Origin: Stenotrophomonas sp. UBA7346
GTDB lineage: Bacteria > Pseudomonadota > Gammaproteobacteria > Xanthomonadales > Xanthomonadaceae
Direction of reading: 5' to 3'
Assembly (NCBI GenBank): GCA_002471015.1
Contig: DKPB01000055.1
Span: 1 to 64,000, forward strand
Length of the DNA stretch: 64,000 bases
Shown here: positions 55,023 through 63,658 of the stretch, piece after piece
Layout: each line of letters starts with the position of its first letter
How positions within the stretch are numbered: position 1 is the stretch's first letter
Program-made: the position numbers and the translations under genes
Notes under the pieces: model-generated
Database searches by the model: none
What the model was told of the DNA's origin: nothing
Seen by the model: only the letters and a program-made list of their open reading frames with translations

Positions 55023-56054
55023 TCAAGCGCCCAGCGAGGATTCGCGCAGCACCAGCTTCACGGGGATGTTGACGCCTTCGACGGCTTCACCGGCAATCAG
55101 GCCCAGCAGCTTGTCGACCAGCAATTGGCCGGCCTGCTTGGTGTCCTGCTGCACGGTGGTCAGTGCCGGCGAGACCGAGGCGGCCAGCGGAATATCATCA
55201 AAACCGGTGACCGCGATGTCCTGCGGCACGCGCAGGCCGCGCTCGCGCAAGGCGCGCAGGGCACCGATGGCGATCAGGTCGCTGGCCGCGCAGACCGCAT
55301 CAAAGCTTGCGCCGCGTTCCAGCAGCGCCAGGCAGGCGGCGTGGCCGGATTCCTCGGTGGTGATCGCATCGTGCTGCAAGGCGCTGTCGGCGGCCAGGCC
55401 GCGTGCGGCCAGGGCCTGCACATGGCCACGGTAGCGCTCTTCAAATTCGGGGTAGTGGCTGGAGGCATGGCCCAGGAAGGCAATGCGCTGGCAGCCTTGG
55501 TCCAGCAGGTGGGCGGTGATGTCAAAGCCGCCCTGGAAGTTGTCGCTGCCAACCGACACGCCGGGCTGGCCAGGCAGGGCCGCGCCCCAGCGCACGAAGT
55601 GGGTGCCTTGCTCCACCAGCCGTTGCAGGCGTTCCACCGATTCATGGTAGTCGCCGTAGCCCAGCAGGATGATGCCGTCGGCCTTGTTGCTGTCCTCGAA
55701 ATCGGCATGCCAGTCGCTGGACAGCTGCTGGAAGGACACCAGCAGGTCGCGCCCATGCCGTGCACAGGCGCGGGTGATCGAGCCCAGCATCGAGTGGAAG
55801 AAGGGGTTGATCAGCGAATCGTCCGGGGTCGGGTCCTCGAAGAACAGCAGGGCCAGCGTGCCGGACTGCTGGCAGCGCAGGCTGGAGGCGTTCTTGTCGA
55901 CTTTGTAGTTCAGCTGCCGGGCGATCTCCAGGATGCGCTGGCGGGTATCGGCATTGACCATCGGGCTGCCACGCAGCGCCCGCGACACCGTGGGCTGCGA
56001 GACGCCGGCCATGTGCGCGATATCCAGAGAGGTGGCTTTGCCCTTGATGACCAT
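55023..56054 (-). CDS. LacI family regulator of maltose genes (MalR-like)
   Basis: Encodes 343 residues: an N-terminal LacI helix-turn-helix (TSLDIAHMAGVSQPTVSRAL, residues about 7-26) with the hinge ILEIARQLNYKVDKNASSLR, and a periplasmic-binding-protein-like sensor domain (about 60-330). It is the only transcription factor in the malto-oligosaccharide cluster, and the palindromic ATACGTAT operators have the central CG step typical of LacI sites, so it is likely the repressor. No operator copy is seen before its own start. Confidence 0.88.
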   Translation of the reverse strand: MVIKGKATSLDIAHMAGVSQPTVSRALRGSPMVNADTRQRILEIARQLNYKVDKNASSLRCQQSGTLALLFFEDPTPDDSLINPFFHSMLGSITRACARHGRDLLVSFQQLSSDWHADFEDSNKADGIILLGYGDYHESVERLQRLVEQGTHFVRWGAALPGQPGVSVGSDNFQGGFDITAHLLDQGCQRIAFLGHASSHYPEFEERYRGHVQALAARGLAADSALQHDAITTEESGHAACLALLERGASFDAVCAASDLIAIGALRALRERGLRVPQDIAVTGFDDIPLAASVSPALTTVQQDTKQAGQLLVDKLLGLIAGEAVEGVNIPVKLVLRESSLGA

Positions 56055-56280
56055 CGTGACCGGAAATATGAACGACGCCGGGCATCATGCCATGCGTTAG
56101 CCGGCACCGGGACGGGCAAGGTCTGGGGAGGCGCGCTTCTGCGCTGCGCTGGCCGTGCTGAGGGGCCCCCGGGCGGAGCTTGCGGGAGGCCCGCTGCGCC
56201 TGCCGCAGCCGCCATCAGGGCGGCGCAAGCCTTACACCGCAAGGGCTGCGCCGATGGGCTGCTATCCGCCCCCGGAACGA

Positions 56281-56286
56281 TATAAT
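56281..56286 (+). promoter_or_regulatory. Putative -10 box of ssb
   Basis: TATAAT lies 56 bp before the ssb start. No clear -35 hexamer is visible at the right distance. The rest of the 287-bp gap shows nothing else. Confidence 0.45.
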
Positions 56287-56341
56287 GCGTCGGCTATTGC
56301 CCGCATCCGGCGGGTGGACCCCAACGGAAGAGTAGGAATCT

Positions 56342-56899
56342 ATGGCCCGCGGCATCAATAAAGTCATCCTCGTCGGCAACCTCGGCAACGACCCGGACAC
56401 CAAGTACACCCAGGCCGGCATGGCGATCACCCGCATCAGCCTGGCCACCACCAGCGTGCGCAAGGACCGTGACGGCAACCAGCAGGAGCGTACCGAGTGG
56501 CACCGCGTTGTGTTCTTCGGCAAGCTGGGAGAGATCGCCGGCGAATACCTGCGCAAGGGCAGCTCGGTCTACGTCGAAGGCGAGTTGCGCTACGACAAGT
56601 ACACCGGCCAGGACGGTGTGGAAAAGTACACCACCGATATCGTCGCCAACGAAATGCAGATGCTCGGCGGCCGTGGTGAAGGCGGCGGTGGTGGCGGTGG
56701 CGGTTATGGCGGCGATCGCCCGCAGCGCCAGTCGGCTCCGCGCCAGCAGCAGGGTGGCGGCCAGGGCGGTTACGGCAACCAGGACCAGGGCGGCGGCGGC
56801 GGCTACGGCGGCGGTCAGCGCCAGCAGCAGCGCCAGGCACCGCCGCAGCAGTCGGCTCCGCCGATGGACGATTTCGCTGACGACGATATTCCGTTCTAG
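56342..56899 (+). CDS. ssb: Single-stranded DNA-binding protein
   Basis: Encodes 185 residues: OB-fold (1-110; MARGINKVILVGNLGNDPD start, EWHRVVFFGKLGEIAGEYL), a Gly/Gln-rich flexible linker (about 113-172), and the acidic C-terminal tip DDFADDDIPF that recruits partner proteins. Functions as a tetramer in replication, repair and recombination. It is the last core gene before the integrated element. Confidence 0.97.
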   Translation: MARGINKVILVGNLGNDPDTKYTQAGMAITRISLATTSVRKDRDGNQQERTEWHRVVFFGKLGEIAGEYLRKGSSVYVEGELRYDKYTGQDGVEKYTTDIVANEMQMLGGRGEGGGGGGGGYGGDRPQRQSAPRQQQGGGQGGYGNQDQGGGGGYGGGQRQQQRQAPPQQSAPPMDDFADDDIPF

Positions 56900-56936
56900 C
56901 GAATACTAGATCAATAGTGGTGATATAGCTTCGAGG

Positions 56937-56969
56937 AAGGCCCTGTTTTTACAGGGCTTTTCTTTTTTC
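56937..56969 (+). terminator. ssb terminator
   Basis: Stem AAGGCCCTGT/ACAGGGCTTT with a TTTT loop followed by TCTTTTTT, about 40 bp after the ssb stop. Confidence 0.88.
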
Positions 56970-57038
56970 TACGCTGACTTGCGTAGTCGAAAATTTCATA
57001 TACAGTTGTACATATGCAAAAACAGTAGAAGAAGAGTG
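56969..57038. other. Candidate attachment region at the core/element boundary
   Basis: Between the ssb terminator and the first recombinase gene lie CTACGC-TGACTT-GCGTAG (6-bp arms, 56969-56986) and an AT-rich imperfect inverted repeat ATATACAGTTGTACATAT (57000-57017). Such short imperfect repeats beside tyrosine-recombinase genes are typical of core or arm sites. The other end of the element is not in the window, so no direct repeat can be shown. Confidence 0.35.
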
Positions 57039-58364
57039 ATGGCCATGCTGTCAGTTCATGTGCTTGGCGAAGGAGAACGAGTTCCAATGCTCCACGACGA
57101 GCAGGGCGTGCCTTTGTTCTACCCGACCCTGTTCGCTACTTCCCAGCTTCGGAATGCCGGGGCAGCCGTCAACACGATCCGAAACAAGCTTGCCGACATC
57201 GTTGTACTTCTGCGCTGGGAGCAGGCCAATGGCCGAGACCTGATCACCGAGTTCCGCAGCGGGCGCCTTCTCACAGTTTCAGACATAGTGTCGCTTCGAG
57301 ATTTCGCCAAGCTCGACATGCGGGAGTTGAGTTCAGTTGGAGAAGGTGACAAGAAACGAAGCGTCGTCATCGATTTTCTCGAGGCGCGAGTTGCCTCAAA
57401 TCAGGTGCTGGCCACCATTGGTGGGCAACAGCATTTCAACCGTATCAGCACGTTTGCCGACTATCTGGAATTTACGGCTTCGGTCGTTACACAGCACCAG
57501 AACTCGTCTCGAACCGCTCAAGAAATTGCGCGGATGGCCAGAACCATTCGCAAGCACCGACCGCGCGGGTTGGCAAAACAGAGGGATGACGATTTGGATC
57601 TGCGCTCGCCACCCTCCGAGTTGGTCGAGCGATTCATGGCGATAGGCACTGAGGGTGATCCGCGCAATCCGTTCCGGCATCCGGAAGTCCAGCTCCGCAA
57701 TGCCATCATCTTCGGGCTGCTAAGACACACCGGAATGCGACGAGGAGAGCTATTGAGCTTGCGACTCGACCAGTTCGACTTGGGCCATGAGCCGCACGTC
57801 TGGGTTCGGCGCAATCAGGATGATAAGCATGACCCGCGACCCTATCAGCCGGTAACGAAGACCAAGGAGCGGCCATTACCGATACCTGAGGCGCTCGCCA
57901 ATCAGATCGACCGTTACATGCTGAATGTCCGTTCCAGGATCGGCCCCGCCAGAAGGCATCCGTATCTACTTGTCTCGCACAGGAAGGGCGATACATGGGG
58001 CAAGCCACTCTCCACCTCAGCTCTGAGTAGCCAGATCTTTTCGCGGATGCGCGCGGTGGACCCCGCCTTTGAGGCGATCCATCCCCACGCCTTTCGACAC
58101 CATTTCAATTACGAGCTTTCCGTCAGCATTGACAAGCACAACGCCAAGATCCGGTCGGGTGAAGATGCTGAGGCATTGCCGTTCAGCGAGGCTAGGGAGC
58201 TGGATGTTCGTGCTTTCCTGAACGGTCATCGCAGCAAGGCATCGGGAGCGACGTACAACCGGCGTCACATTCGTGAAGCCAGCGACAAGGCTGCTCGTCA
58301 GGTGCAGGCCGCTCATCCCAAGCGTAGCGATAACTCCAAGGGGGGCGGTGGTGATTCGCGCTAA
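57039..58364 (+). CDS. Tyrosine recombinase 1 of the integrase cluster
   Basis: Encodes 441 residues from the ATG at 57039 (an adjacent GTG at 57036 is possible). The C-terminal catalytic domain has R235 (HTGMRRGEL), H350 and R353 (HPHAFRHHF), H397 (LNGHRS) and Y406 (GATYNRR), so it looks active. The N-terminal half (about 40-190) resembles a core-binding SAM-like domain. The stop overlaps the next recombinase by about 14 bp. GC content is visibly lower than in the core genes. Confidence 0.92.
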   Translation: MAMLSVHVLGEGERVPMLHDEQGVPLFYPTLFATSQLRNAGAAVNTIRNKLADIVVLLRWEQANGRDLITEFRSGRLLTVSDIVSLRDFAKLDMRELSSVGEGDKKRSVVIDFLEARVASNQVLATIGGQQHFNRISTFADYLEFTASVVTQHQNSSRTAQEIARMARTIRKHRPRGLAKQRDDDLDLRSPPSELVERFMAIGTEGDPRNPFRHPEVQLRNAIIFGLLRHTGMRRGELLSLRLDQFDLGHEPHVWVRRNQDDKHDPRPYQPVTKTKERPLPIPEALANQIDRYMLNVRSRIGPARRHPYLLVSHRKGDTWGKPLSTSALSSQIFSRMRAVDPAFEAIHPHAFRHHFNYELSVSIDKHNAKIRSGEDAEALPFSEARELDVRAFLNGHRSKASGATYNRRHIREASDKAARQVQAAHPKRSDNSKGGGGDSR

Positions 58365-59931
58365 TCCAAAGCAGGTCGATGTCGAGGGAAAGTCGACCGC
58401 TCAGACAGTGTCTAAGGATGGTTATCCCTTCAAGCCTTCGGATAAACATTGGCAATTAAACAAGGACGTGCAGATTTCACTAGCGCTGCCGGGGGTGGTT
58501 GAAGCTAGAACCGAGGCTGGCTTTCGCGCCACGCTGTTGCGCTATGCGGAAGAGGCATCCGCTCGTCATGCGCGAAATATGGAGACGCGTTTCAAGCGAT
58601 ACCTGCGGGATACAGGAGCGTCGCGGGTGACCGTGGTTGACCTCATCAACTGGCGCGCCAGCCTTGCGGCAGACGAGCAATATCAGTTAGGCGGCCTGAA
58701 GGGCTTTCTGCTTGCCTGGCATGACTACGGATTTGACGGCGTCACTAGCGAAGTCGTTGATCTCCTCCAAAGCTGGCGAATAAAGGGGAATGAAAAGGGG
58801 GCGGCCGTTGCTAGTGGTTGCCCCGAGAATGGGCCCTACACCGACCTCGAGATGGCTGCGCTCCTGGATTGGGCGAACCTCGCGGTAGCACGAAAGGACA
58901 TTGCATTCGAGGACTACGCATATCTGCTCACCTTGGCGATGACCGCGCGCCGTCCCGTCCAGATCGCTGCTCTCAGGGGGCGGGATCTCGTTCGTGAAAC
59001 AGGTGAAGGCGCGCCCATGTTTAGGCTCAACATTCCGCGAGCCAAGCAACGTGGCATCGCTTTTCGAGGTGCCTACCGGTCTCTTGCCATCCTTGAAGAC
59101 CTATATCTGGTGCTTCGGCAGCAGCATCGACAGTCCGTCGCCGCAGTTCTCGAGGCGATTGGGGGGGCGGTTGATCCTGCCTTGGTAGGTGAGGTGCCGA
59201 TCTTTCTCAATCGCAAGAAGCTTGAGGATGTTGGAAATTTAGACGAGCTCACCGACTATCTGATGGGTGGCGCGCCAGATCAACTGCATTCAAAAATTGA
59301 CTCGCTCGATTCCGCTCTACAGCGTTGCGCGAAGGCGTCGACTGCGCACTCGGAGCGTACTGGTGAGTTTATTCGTTTTTCCGCACTGCGATTCCGACAC
59401 ACGCGAGGCACGAAGCTTCGCCGAGAGGGATTCGGTGCAGTCATCATCGCCGAGTTGCTGGATCATTCCGACACCCAGAACGTCCATGTGTACACGGAGA
59501 ACACCGCTCAAGAGGCGGTAGTCATCAATGAGCTAGTGGGTGCTCGACTCGCTCCCTTCGCGCAAGCCTGCCTCGGCAAGCTTGTCCACTCTGAACGTAA
59601 GGCAGTTCGCGGTGACGATCCGCGGAGCCGTGTGCCGAATGATCGTCAACACGCGGTGGGGACCTGCGGTAACTATGGATTCTGCGCTAGCGGCTACCGA
59701 GCCTGCTACACATGCTTTCACTTCCAGCCGTGGGTCGACGGGCCGCATGAAGAGGTGCTGGTGGACCTATATGCCGAGAAGGAGCGCACCCGGGAGGCAG
59801 GCTGTTCCAACGTCATTGTTAATGCTAATGACCAACTGATCCTTGCTGTCGAGCACTGTGTTTCGATGTGCAAGGATGCGAGGGCTCAGATGCTCGACGC
59901 GAATCTGTTGGAGGCGGGCACCCATGGGTGA
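58351..59931 (+). CDS. Tyrosine recombinase 2 of the integrase cluster
   Basis: Encodes 526 residues from a GTG at 58351 (GTG 58348 also possible), with AAGGGGGGCG upstream inside gene 1. Catalytic motifs: R in MTARRPVQIAAL, FRHTRGT as box II without the usual first His, and LDHSDTQNVHVYTE with the nucleophile Tyr. After the catalytic domain lies a Cys-rich segment (CGNYGFCASGYRACYTCFHF, then VEHCVSMC) of about 100 residues that could bind zinc. The stop overlaps gene 3 by 8 bp. The overlap chain implies coordinated production of all three recombinases. Confidence 0.9.
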   Translation: MIRANPKQVDVEGKSTAQTVSKDGYPFKPSDKHWQLNKDVQISLALPGVVEARTEAGFRATLLRYAEEASARHARNMETRFKRYLRDTGASRVTVVDLINWRASLAADEQYQLGGLKGFLLAWHDYGFDGVTSEVVDLLQSWRIKGNEKGAAVASGCPENGPYTDLEMAALLDWANLAVARKDIAFEDYAYLLTLAMTARRPVQIAALRGRDLVRETGEGAPMFRLNIPRAKQRGIAFRGAYRSLAILEDLYLVLRQQHRQSVAAVLEAIGGAVDPALVGEVPIFLNRKKLEDVGNLDELTDYLMGGAPDQLHSKIDSLDSALQRCAKASTAHSERTGEFIRFSALRFRHTRGTKLRREGFGAVIIAELLDHSDTQNVHVYTENTAQEAVVINELVGARLAPFAQACLGKLVHSERKAVRGDDPRSRVPNDRQHAVGTCGNYGFCASGYRACYTCFHFQPWVDGPHEEVLVDLYAEKERTREAGCSNVIVNANDQLILAVEHCVSMCKDARAQMLDANLLEAGTHG

Positions 59932-61780
59932 TGTCGTCCAGTTCGTTCCCCGCGCTGAGCGCGAAGCCAGCGGAAACCTTGCCGACTTCATACGCTTGGC
60001 AAAAGAGGGTCTGACTGCCTTCGCGAATGGTGGCGCTTGGGATCGCGACAAGTGGCAGCAAAACGAGACCATAGTCGTCTTCGCAACGAAAACAGCACCT
60101 CTGAACTCATACTCTTTCACGCCCTTCGTCGAACCATTCATGCAGTTCGCAAAGGCATACATTCGATACAGATATAGCCACAGGCCAGTCAAGAGCTTGG
60201 CAATGATGCTCCAAGCACTTCGCTGCGTGGAGGCAGGATTGCTGGCGGCTTGCGGCCGAGGAGATGTCGGACTCCTGAGTGGTGCGGTAATGGACGTTTG
60301 CGCCAACAAGTGCAAGGAGTTCTACTCCAGCGAGGACGTGCACCACAAGACCGGGCTCCAACTTCAAGCTGTATTCGACTTCTTACGTGAGAACAGCCTT
60401 GTCCCGTCGTTGCCGGCTTGGAAGTCTCCTTTCAAGAAGCCGGTGATCCTGACCGAGGATCTCGGCGAAGCGGGACAGGCCCATCGCATGAAAAAGCTTC
60501 CCACCAATGAGGCAATGCTCGCAGTTGCTGACGTGTTTGCCCAGGCCGACGATCGGGAGAGTCAGTTTTACTCATCAATCTTCATCCTGCTTATGGCCGC
60601 GCCAGGCCGCGTCTCCGAAGTGCTGAAGCTTCCTATTGACTGCATCCAGTGGGAGGAAGATGACGACGGTAATCTTCAGATGTTCCTGCGTTGGAATGCG
60701 GCCAAGGGCAAAGGAGCGACGAAGAAGTGGGTCGTGCCTGTCATGCATGACGTCGTGAAAGAGGCCGTCCGGCGCCTGATCGAAATCGGTGCTCCTGCAC
60801 GTGAGTTAGTCAGGGCGGCGTTCGAAGGCTCCACGTCTTCGTCTGAAGATGTCGGCACGTCCAATCTCATCAAAGAATTTGGCGGCTTCTACTGGCCCTT
60901 CCTTGATGAGAAGAGGGTGCTGACGACCTGGAGTGCTCTGTGCCTGCATCGAGAGAATGAATTCAGTCGCGAGAAGGAAATTAGGCCAGACTCATGGCGG
61001 ATTCCAAGCGCTAACGAGGTGAATAAGCGCTTGGGCGCTGGCAGCGGCCACGGCGAATCTCTTTTTGACCGTATGGGCCTGCGGAATTTGGATGGCACGC
61101 GCATCACGTTGACATCGCACCAGCTCCGTCATTGGCTCAGCACGATGTCAGAACGGGCGGGCATGGACGATTACAGCCTGGCGCGCTGGGCCGGTCGCGC
61201 AAAGGTTTCCGACAACCGTCATTACGACCATCGCTCGCCGGAGGAACGCCTAGAGGCTGCCCGTGGGCTGCTTCCGATGCAGCCTGCCCCATTGCTCGAA
61301 CGCATCAAGCAGCGTCAACCGGTGACGTATCAGGAACTTGGGACTGATCGGCTGGGAACGGCCAAAGCCACGCTCTATGGCATGTGCGTGCACGACTACG
61401 CCATGGCACCGTGCCAGAAACAGCGCGAATGCATGACCTGCAAGGAGCATGCTTGCATCAAGGGTGATCACGTTGCGCTAGACCGGATTCGCCTCTTGGA
61501 GGCGCAGACGGAAAAACTGCTCCAGCAGGCCATGAAAGCTCATGAGGATGGCGACTTTGGTGCCGACCGCTGGGTGGACAATCACAAGTGGAAGCTCGCG
61601 CACGTCAAGGCAATGAGGATGGCATTGGAGCATCCCAATGTTCTGGAGGGAGCGGTCCTCAGGATTCCGGATGGGCACGATCCTTCTCCGGTTCGCCGTG
61701 CTCTCATGGATCTTGGCGTTGTCGAAGTGCCCTCCATGGATGCGCTTGGTCCGAAAATGATTGCCTTGGCTCTTACCTGA
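59924..61780 (+). CDS. Tyrosine recombinase 3 of the integrase cluster
   Basis: Encodes 618 residues. Catalytic motifs: R in AAPGRVSEVLKL, SHQLRHWLST (H and R), LARWAGRAKVSDNRHYDH with W and the nucleophile Tyr. A long N-terminal region (about 1-200) and an insertion between the motifs distinguish it from genes 1 and 2. The tail has CVHDYAMAPCQKQRECMTCK, a Cys cluster parallel to that of gene 2, followed by a helical segment. It overlaps gene 2 by 8 bp and the small gene follows 6 bp after the stop. Confidence 0.9.
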   Translation: MGDVVQFVPRAEREASGNLADFIRLAKEGLTAFANGGAWDRDKWQQNETIVVFATKTAPLNSYSFTPFVEPFMQFAKAYIRYRYSHRPVKSLAMMLQALRCVEAGLLAACGRGDVGLLSGAVMDVCANKCKEFYSSEDVHHKTGLQLQAVFDFLRENSLVPSLPAWKSPFKKPVILTEDLGEAGQAHRMKKLPTNEAMLAVADVFAQADDRESQFYSSIFILLMAAPGRVSEVLKLPIDCIQWEEDDDGNLQMFLRWNAAKGKGATKKWVVPVMHDVVKEAVRRLIEIGAPARELVRAAFEGSTSSSEDVGTSNLIKEFGGFYWPFLDEKRVLTTWSALCLHRENEFSREKEIRPDSWRIPSANEVNKRLGAGSGHGESLFDRMGLRNLDGTRITLTSHQLRHWLSTMSERAGMDDYSLARWAGRAKVSDNRHYDHRSPEERLEAARGLLPMQPAPLLERIKQRQPVTYQELGTDRLGTAKATLYGMCVHDYAMAPCQKQRECMTCKEHACIKGDHVALDRIRLLEAQTEKLLQQAMKAHEDGDFGADRWVDNHKWKLAHVKAMRMALEHPNVLEGAVLRIPDGHDPSPVRRALMDLGVVEVPSMDALGPKMIALALT

Positions 61781-61786
61781 CCCGCC

Positions 61787-62239
61787 ATGCCAAAGAAGAT
61801 CATCACCAAGGCAACGCTGCCAAAGATAATGCGTGAGCTGGATCGCTGGGACGGCAAGCTCACTTGGCCGCTATTCTGCGAGCGCGCCGCAAAGGTGCTG
61901 GACGTGCCTTCGATCTCGAAGCACACGATGTACCTTTATCCTGCCGTCAAGGAGCGATTTCAGCAGCGTCAAAAGGATTTGCGTGAGGCGAGAGATGCGC
62001 TTCCGAGAGATTTCACGTTGGACGCCGCTATCCGCCGCATCACTGACTTGGAAGCGCAGGTTGAACGGTTAGAGGACACCAACAATCTGCTTCTTGATCA
62101 GTTTCGTCGATGGCAATACAACGCCTACGCGAACAACGTTCGTATGGACTTGCTTGCATTGGACAAGCCGTTGCCTGAGGTGAACCGTTCTGGTCGCCGG
62201 AAAGCTGAAAAGAAGAAGAGAGAGAATAGCGAGCAGTGA
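61787..62239 (+). CDS. Small coiled-coil protein of the recombinase cluster
   Basis: Encodes 150 residues: basic N-terminus (MPKKIITKATLPKIMRELDR), a small helical domain with SISKHTMYLYPAVKERF, a coiled coil (IRRITDLEAQVERLEDTNNLL, about 82-103) and a very basic tail (GRRKAEKKKRENSEQ). It starts 6 bp after recombinase 3. Its position and make-up recall TnpC of Tn554 or the third protein of gamma-mobile-trio modules, both linked to tyrosine recombinases; sequence identity to either is not established here. It may be a directionality or assembly factor. Confidence 0.78.
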   Translation: MPKKIITKATLPKIMRELDRWDGKLTWPLFCERAAKVLDVPSISKHTMYLYPAVKERFQQRQKDLREARDALPRDFTLDAAIRRITDLEAQVERLEDTNNLLLDQFRRWQYNAYANNVRMDLLALDKPLPEVNRSGRRKAEKKKRENSEQ

Positions 62240-62294
62240 CCTGGAAGTGGTTTCTTTTGAGAGGTCACGGCAGCTCCGCCGGTCGCAATGCACG

Positions 62295-63467
62295 CTACTG
62301 AGTAGTAGAGCCTCGGTTCGGACCGATCAGAATCCGCTGCCGGCTCTTATCGGCGTCTTGCTGGAAGGGATCCGGACACTGAAAGAGCGGCGCGCGCAAG
62401 AAGACCAAGCTAAGCATGGTCGATCTGTTCGAGGTGTGGTGCGCATTGCTGTACGTAGAACCTAACATTCGCTTGGATGAGACGGGGATCCTGTAGTGCT
62501 GTTCCTGCGCGCTATAGCCTGCAGCGGAGTGCGCCCCTCCGACCATGTGCGGCTGCTGTAGCCGATTCACCGCAACCGCGTGATGCAGATGGGCGCTAAA
62601 GATCTGAAGTGCGCTTCCCTCGCCGTCCCGTGGAGATCCAATGGCGTAGGAAGAGTTAGGGTCGGTGGTCACATCGCCGTGGACGTTCGGATCCGTTCCG
62701 GCAACGCATGAGAAGGACCAGGCGGGGCCGTCTAGAACACAGATGCAGTCGGGCAAATGTTCAATTTCCTCAATCCCAAGCTGCTTGAACAGTTCGCCGG
62801 AGTTCATCGCTTCAGGCAGCTTTCGGAGGGGGCGCGCAGAATAGGCGATTACTCCCGCAAAGTACGTATTGCGGCGGATGGATGCAGCTTCCATCACGTC
62901 GACCGCAGATTTGATGTTCTCAAGGGCCTCGACCAGGCTGCCCGCCCAGCGGTAGTGTCGCCCCTTGGGGGTGAGAAACGATGGGCTGGTACTCATCCGG
63001 ACGGTTTCCCTCACTATTTCTAGAGAGCTCTTGACCTCAATGATCGCAGCAACGGATTCAGGCCTAACGATCGAAAATTCATCGGCGCGTAACAGCGGGG
63101 TAAAGTCCTGCTTGTCATGCGCGAGGCAGTCGATCTGGCGCCAGGATCGATCAACCTGATTGTCTTGCTCTCGATCATGATCGGTCACGAATCCGCTGGT
63201 AACCAGGAAGCGTGATGGGAGATGCTGCTTGAGGAACTCTCGCAGACTCGCTTCCCGATAATGCCCATCGTCGCGGTGCGGAGCTGCTCGGATCATTTGT
63301 GATGGATTTCCTCTTCCAAGCCCAATGATGCCGTGAAATCCATCGCCGGCGCCTTCCCTATAAGGCCTATTGCGGCAGGGCATAGAGGCCCAGTAGTCAC
63401 TGTTGTCCCCTTCAGTGTTTATAGGTCCTGAAGGGGTCACACCACGTTGTTCACTACCAGCCACCAC
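62295..63467 (-). CDS. DUF6602-like putative nuclease
   Basis: Encodes 390 residues from a GTG at 63465-63467; ATGs at 63381-63383 and 63294-63296 are alternatives. Residues about 69-150 (HYREASLREFLKQHLPSRF, then GFVTDHD, RQIDCLAHD, SVAAIIEVKSSL) match the DUF6602 pattern and contain a PD-(D/E)xK-like triad D113, E144, K146. Such proteins are found in defence-rich islands. The last 90 or so residues are low in recognisable structure and may come from a frame change. Placed just after the recombinase cluster, it is probably cargo of the element. Function not proven. Confidence 0.6.
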   Translation of the reverse strand: MVAGSEQRGVTPSGPINTEGDNSDYWASMPCRNRPYREGAGDGFHGIIGLGRGNPSQMIRAAPHRDDGHYREASLREFLKQHLPSRFLVTSGFVTDHDREQDNQVDRSWRQIDCLAHDKQDFTPLLRADEFSIVRPESVAAIIEVKSSLEIVRETVRMSTSPSFLTPKGRHYRWAGSLVEALENIKSAVDVMEAASIRRNTYFAGVIAYSARPLRKLPEAMNSGELFKQLGIEEIEHLPDCICVLDGPAWSFSCVAGTDPNVHGDVTTDPNSSYAIGSPRDGEGSALQIFSAHLHHAVAVNRLQQPHMVGGAHSAAGYSAQEQHYRIPVSSKRMLGSTYSNAHHTSNRSTMLSLVFLRAPLFQCPDPFQQDADKSRQRILIGPNRGSTTQ

Positions 63468-63658
63468 GTGTCGTTGAAATAGAATGCAGACGTGCGGCCG
63501 GCAGGCAGTCGGCTGCCAGACCGTCGGCCGAGGCGGGGCTGTTAGGCCTCCCTCGCACCGAACGGTCGAGATGACATGAGCATCGCCCGCCTATGTAGGC
63601 CAACCATTTAGTCAATCGGCGCATCGCGGAAGGGTGCGATGAGTGAAACGGGAGTAGC

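Noticed and set aside
56900..57038. tRNA gene as integration target
   Set aside because: No cloverleaf or TPsiC-like sequence is visible in the boundary region.
62247..62465. Short plus-strand frame after the coiled-coil gene
   Set aside because: Overlaps the 3' end of the nuclease gene on the other strand and has no domain; kept only as a hint that the nuclease tail may be disturbed.
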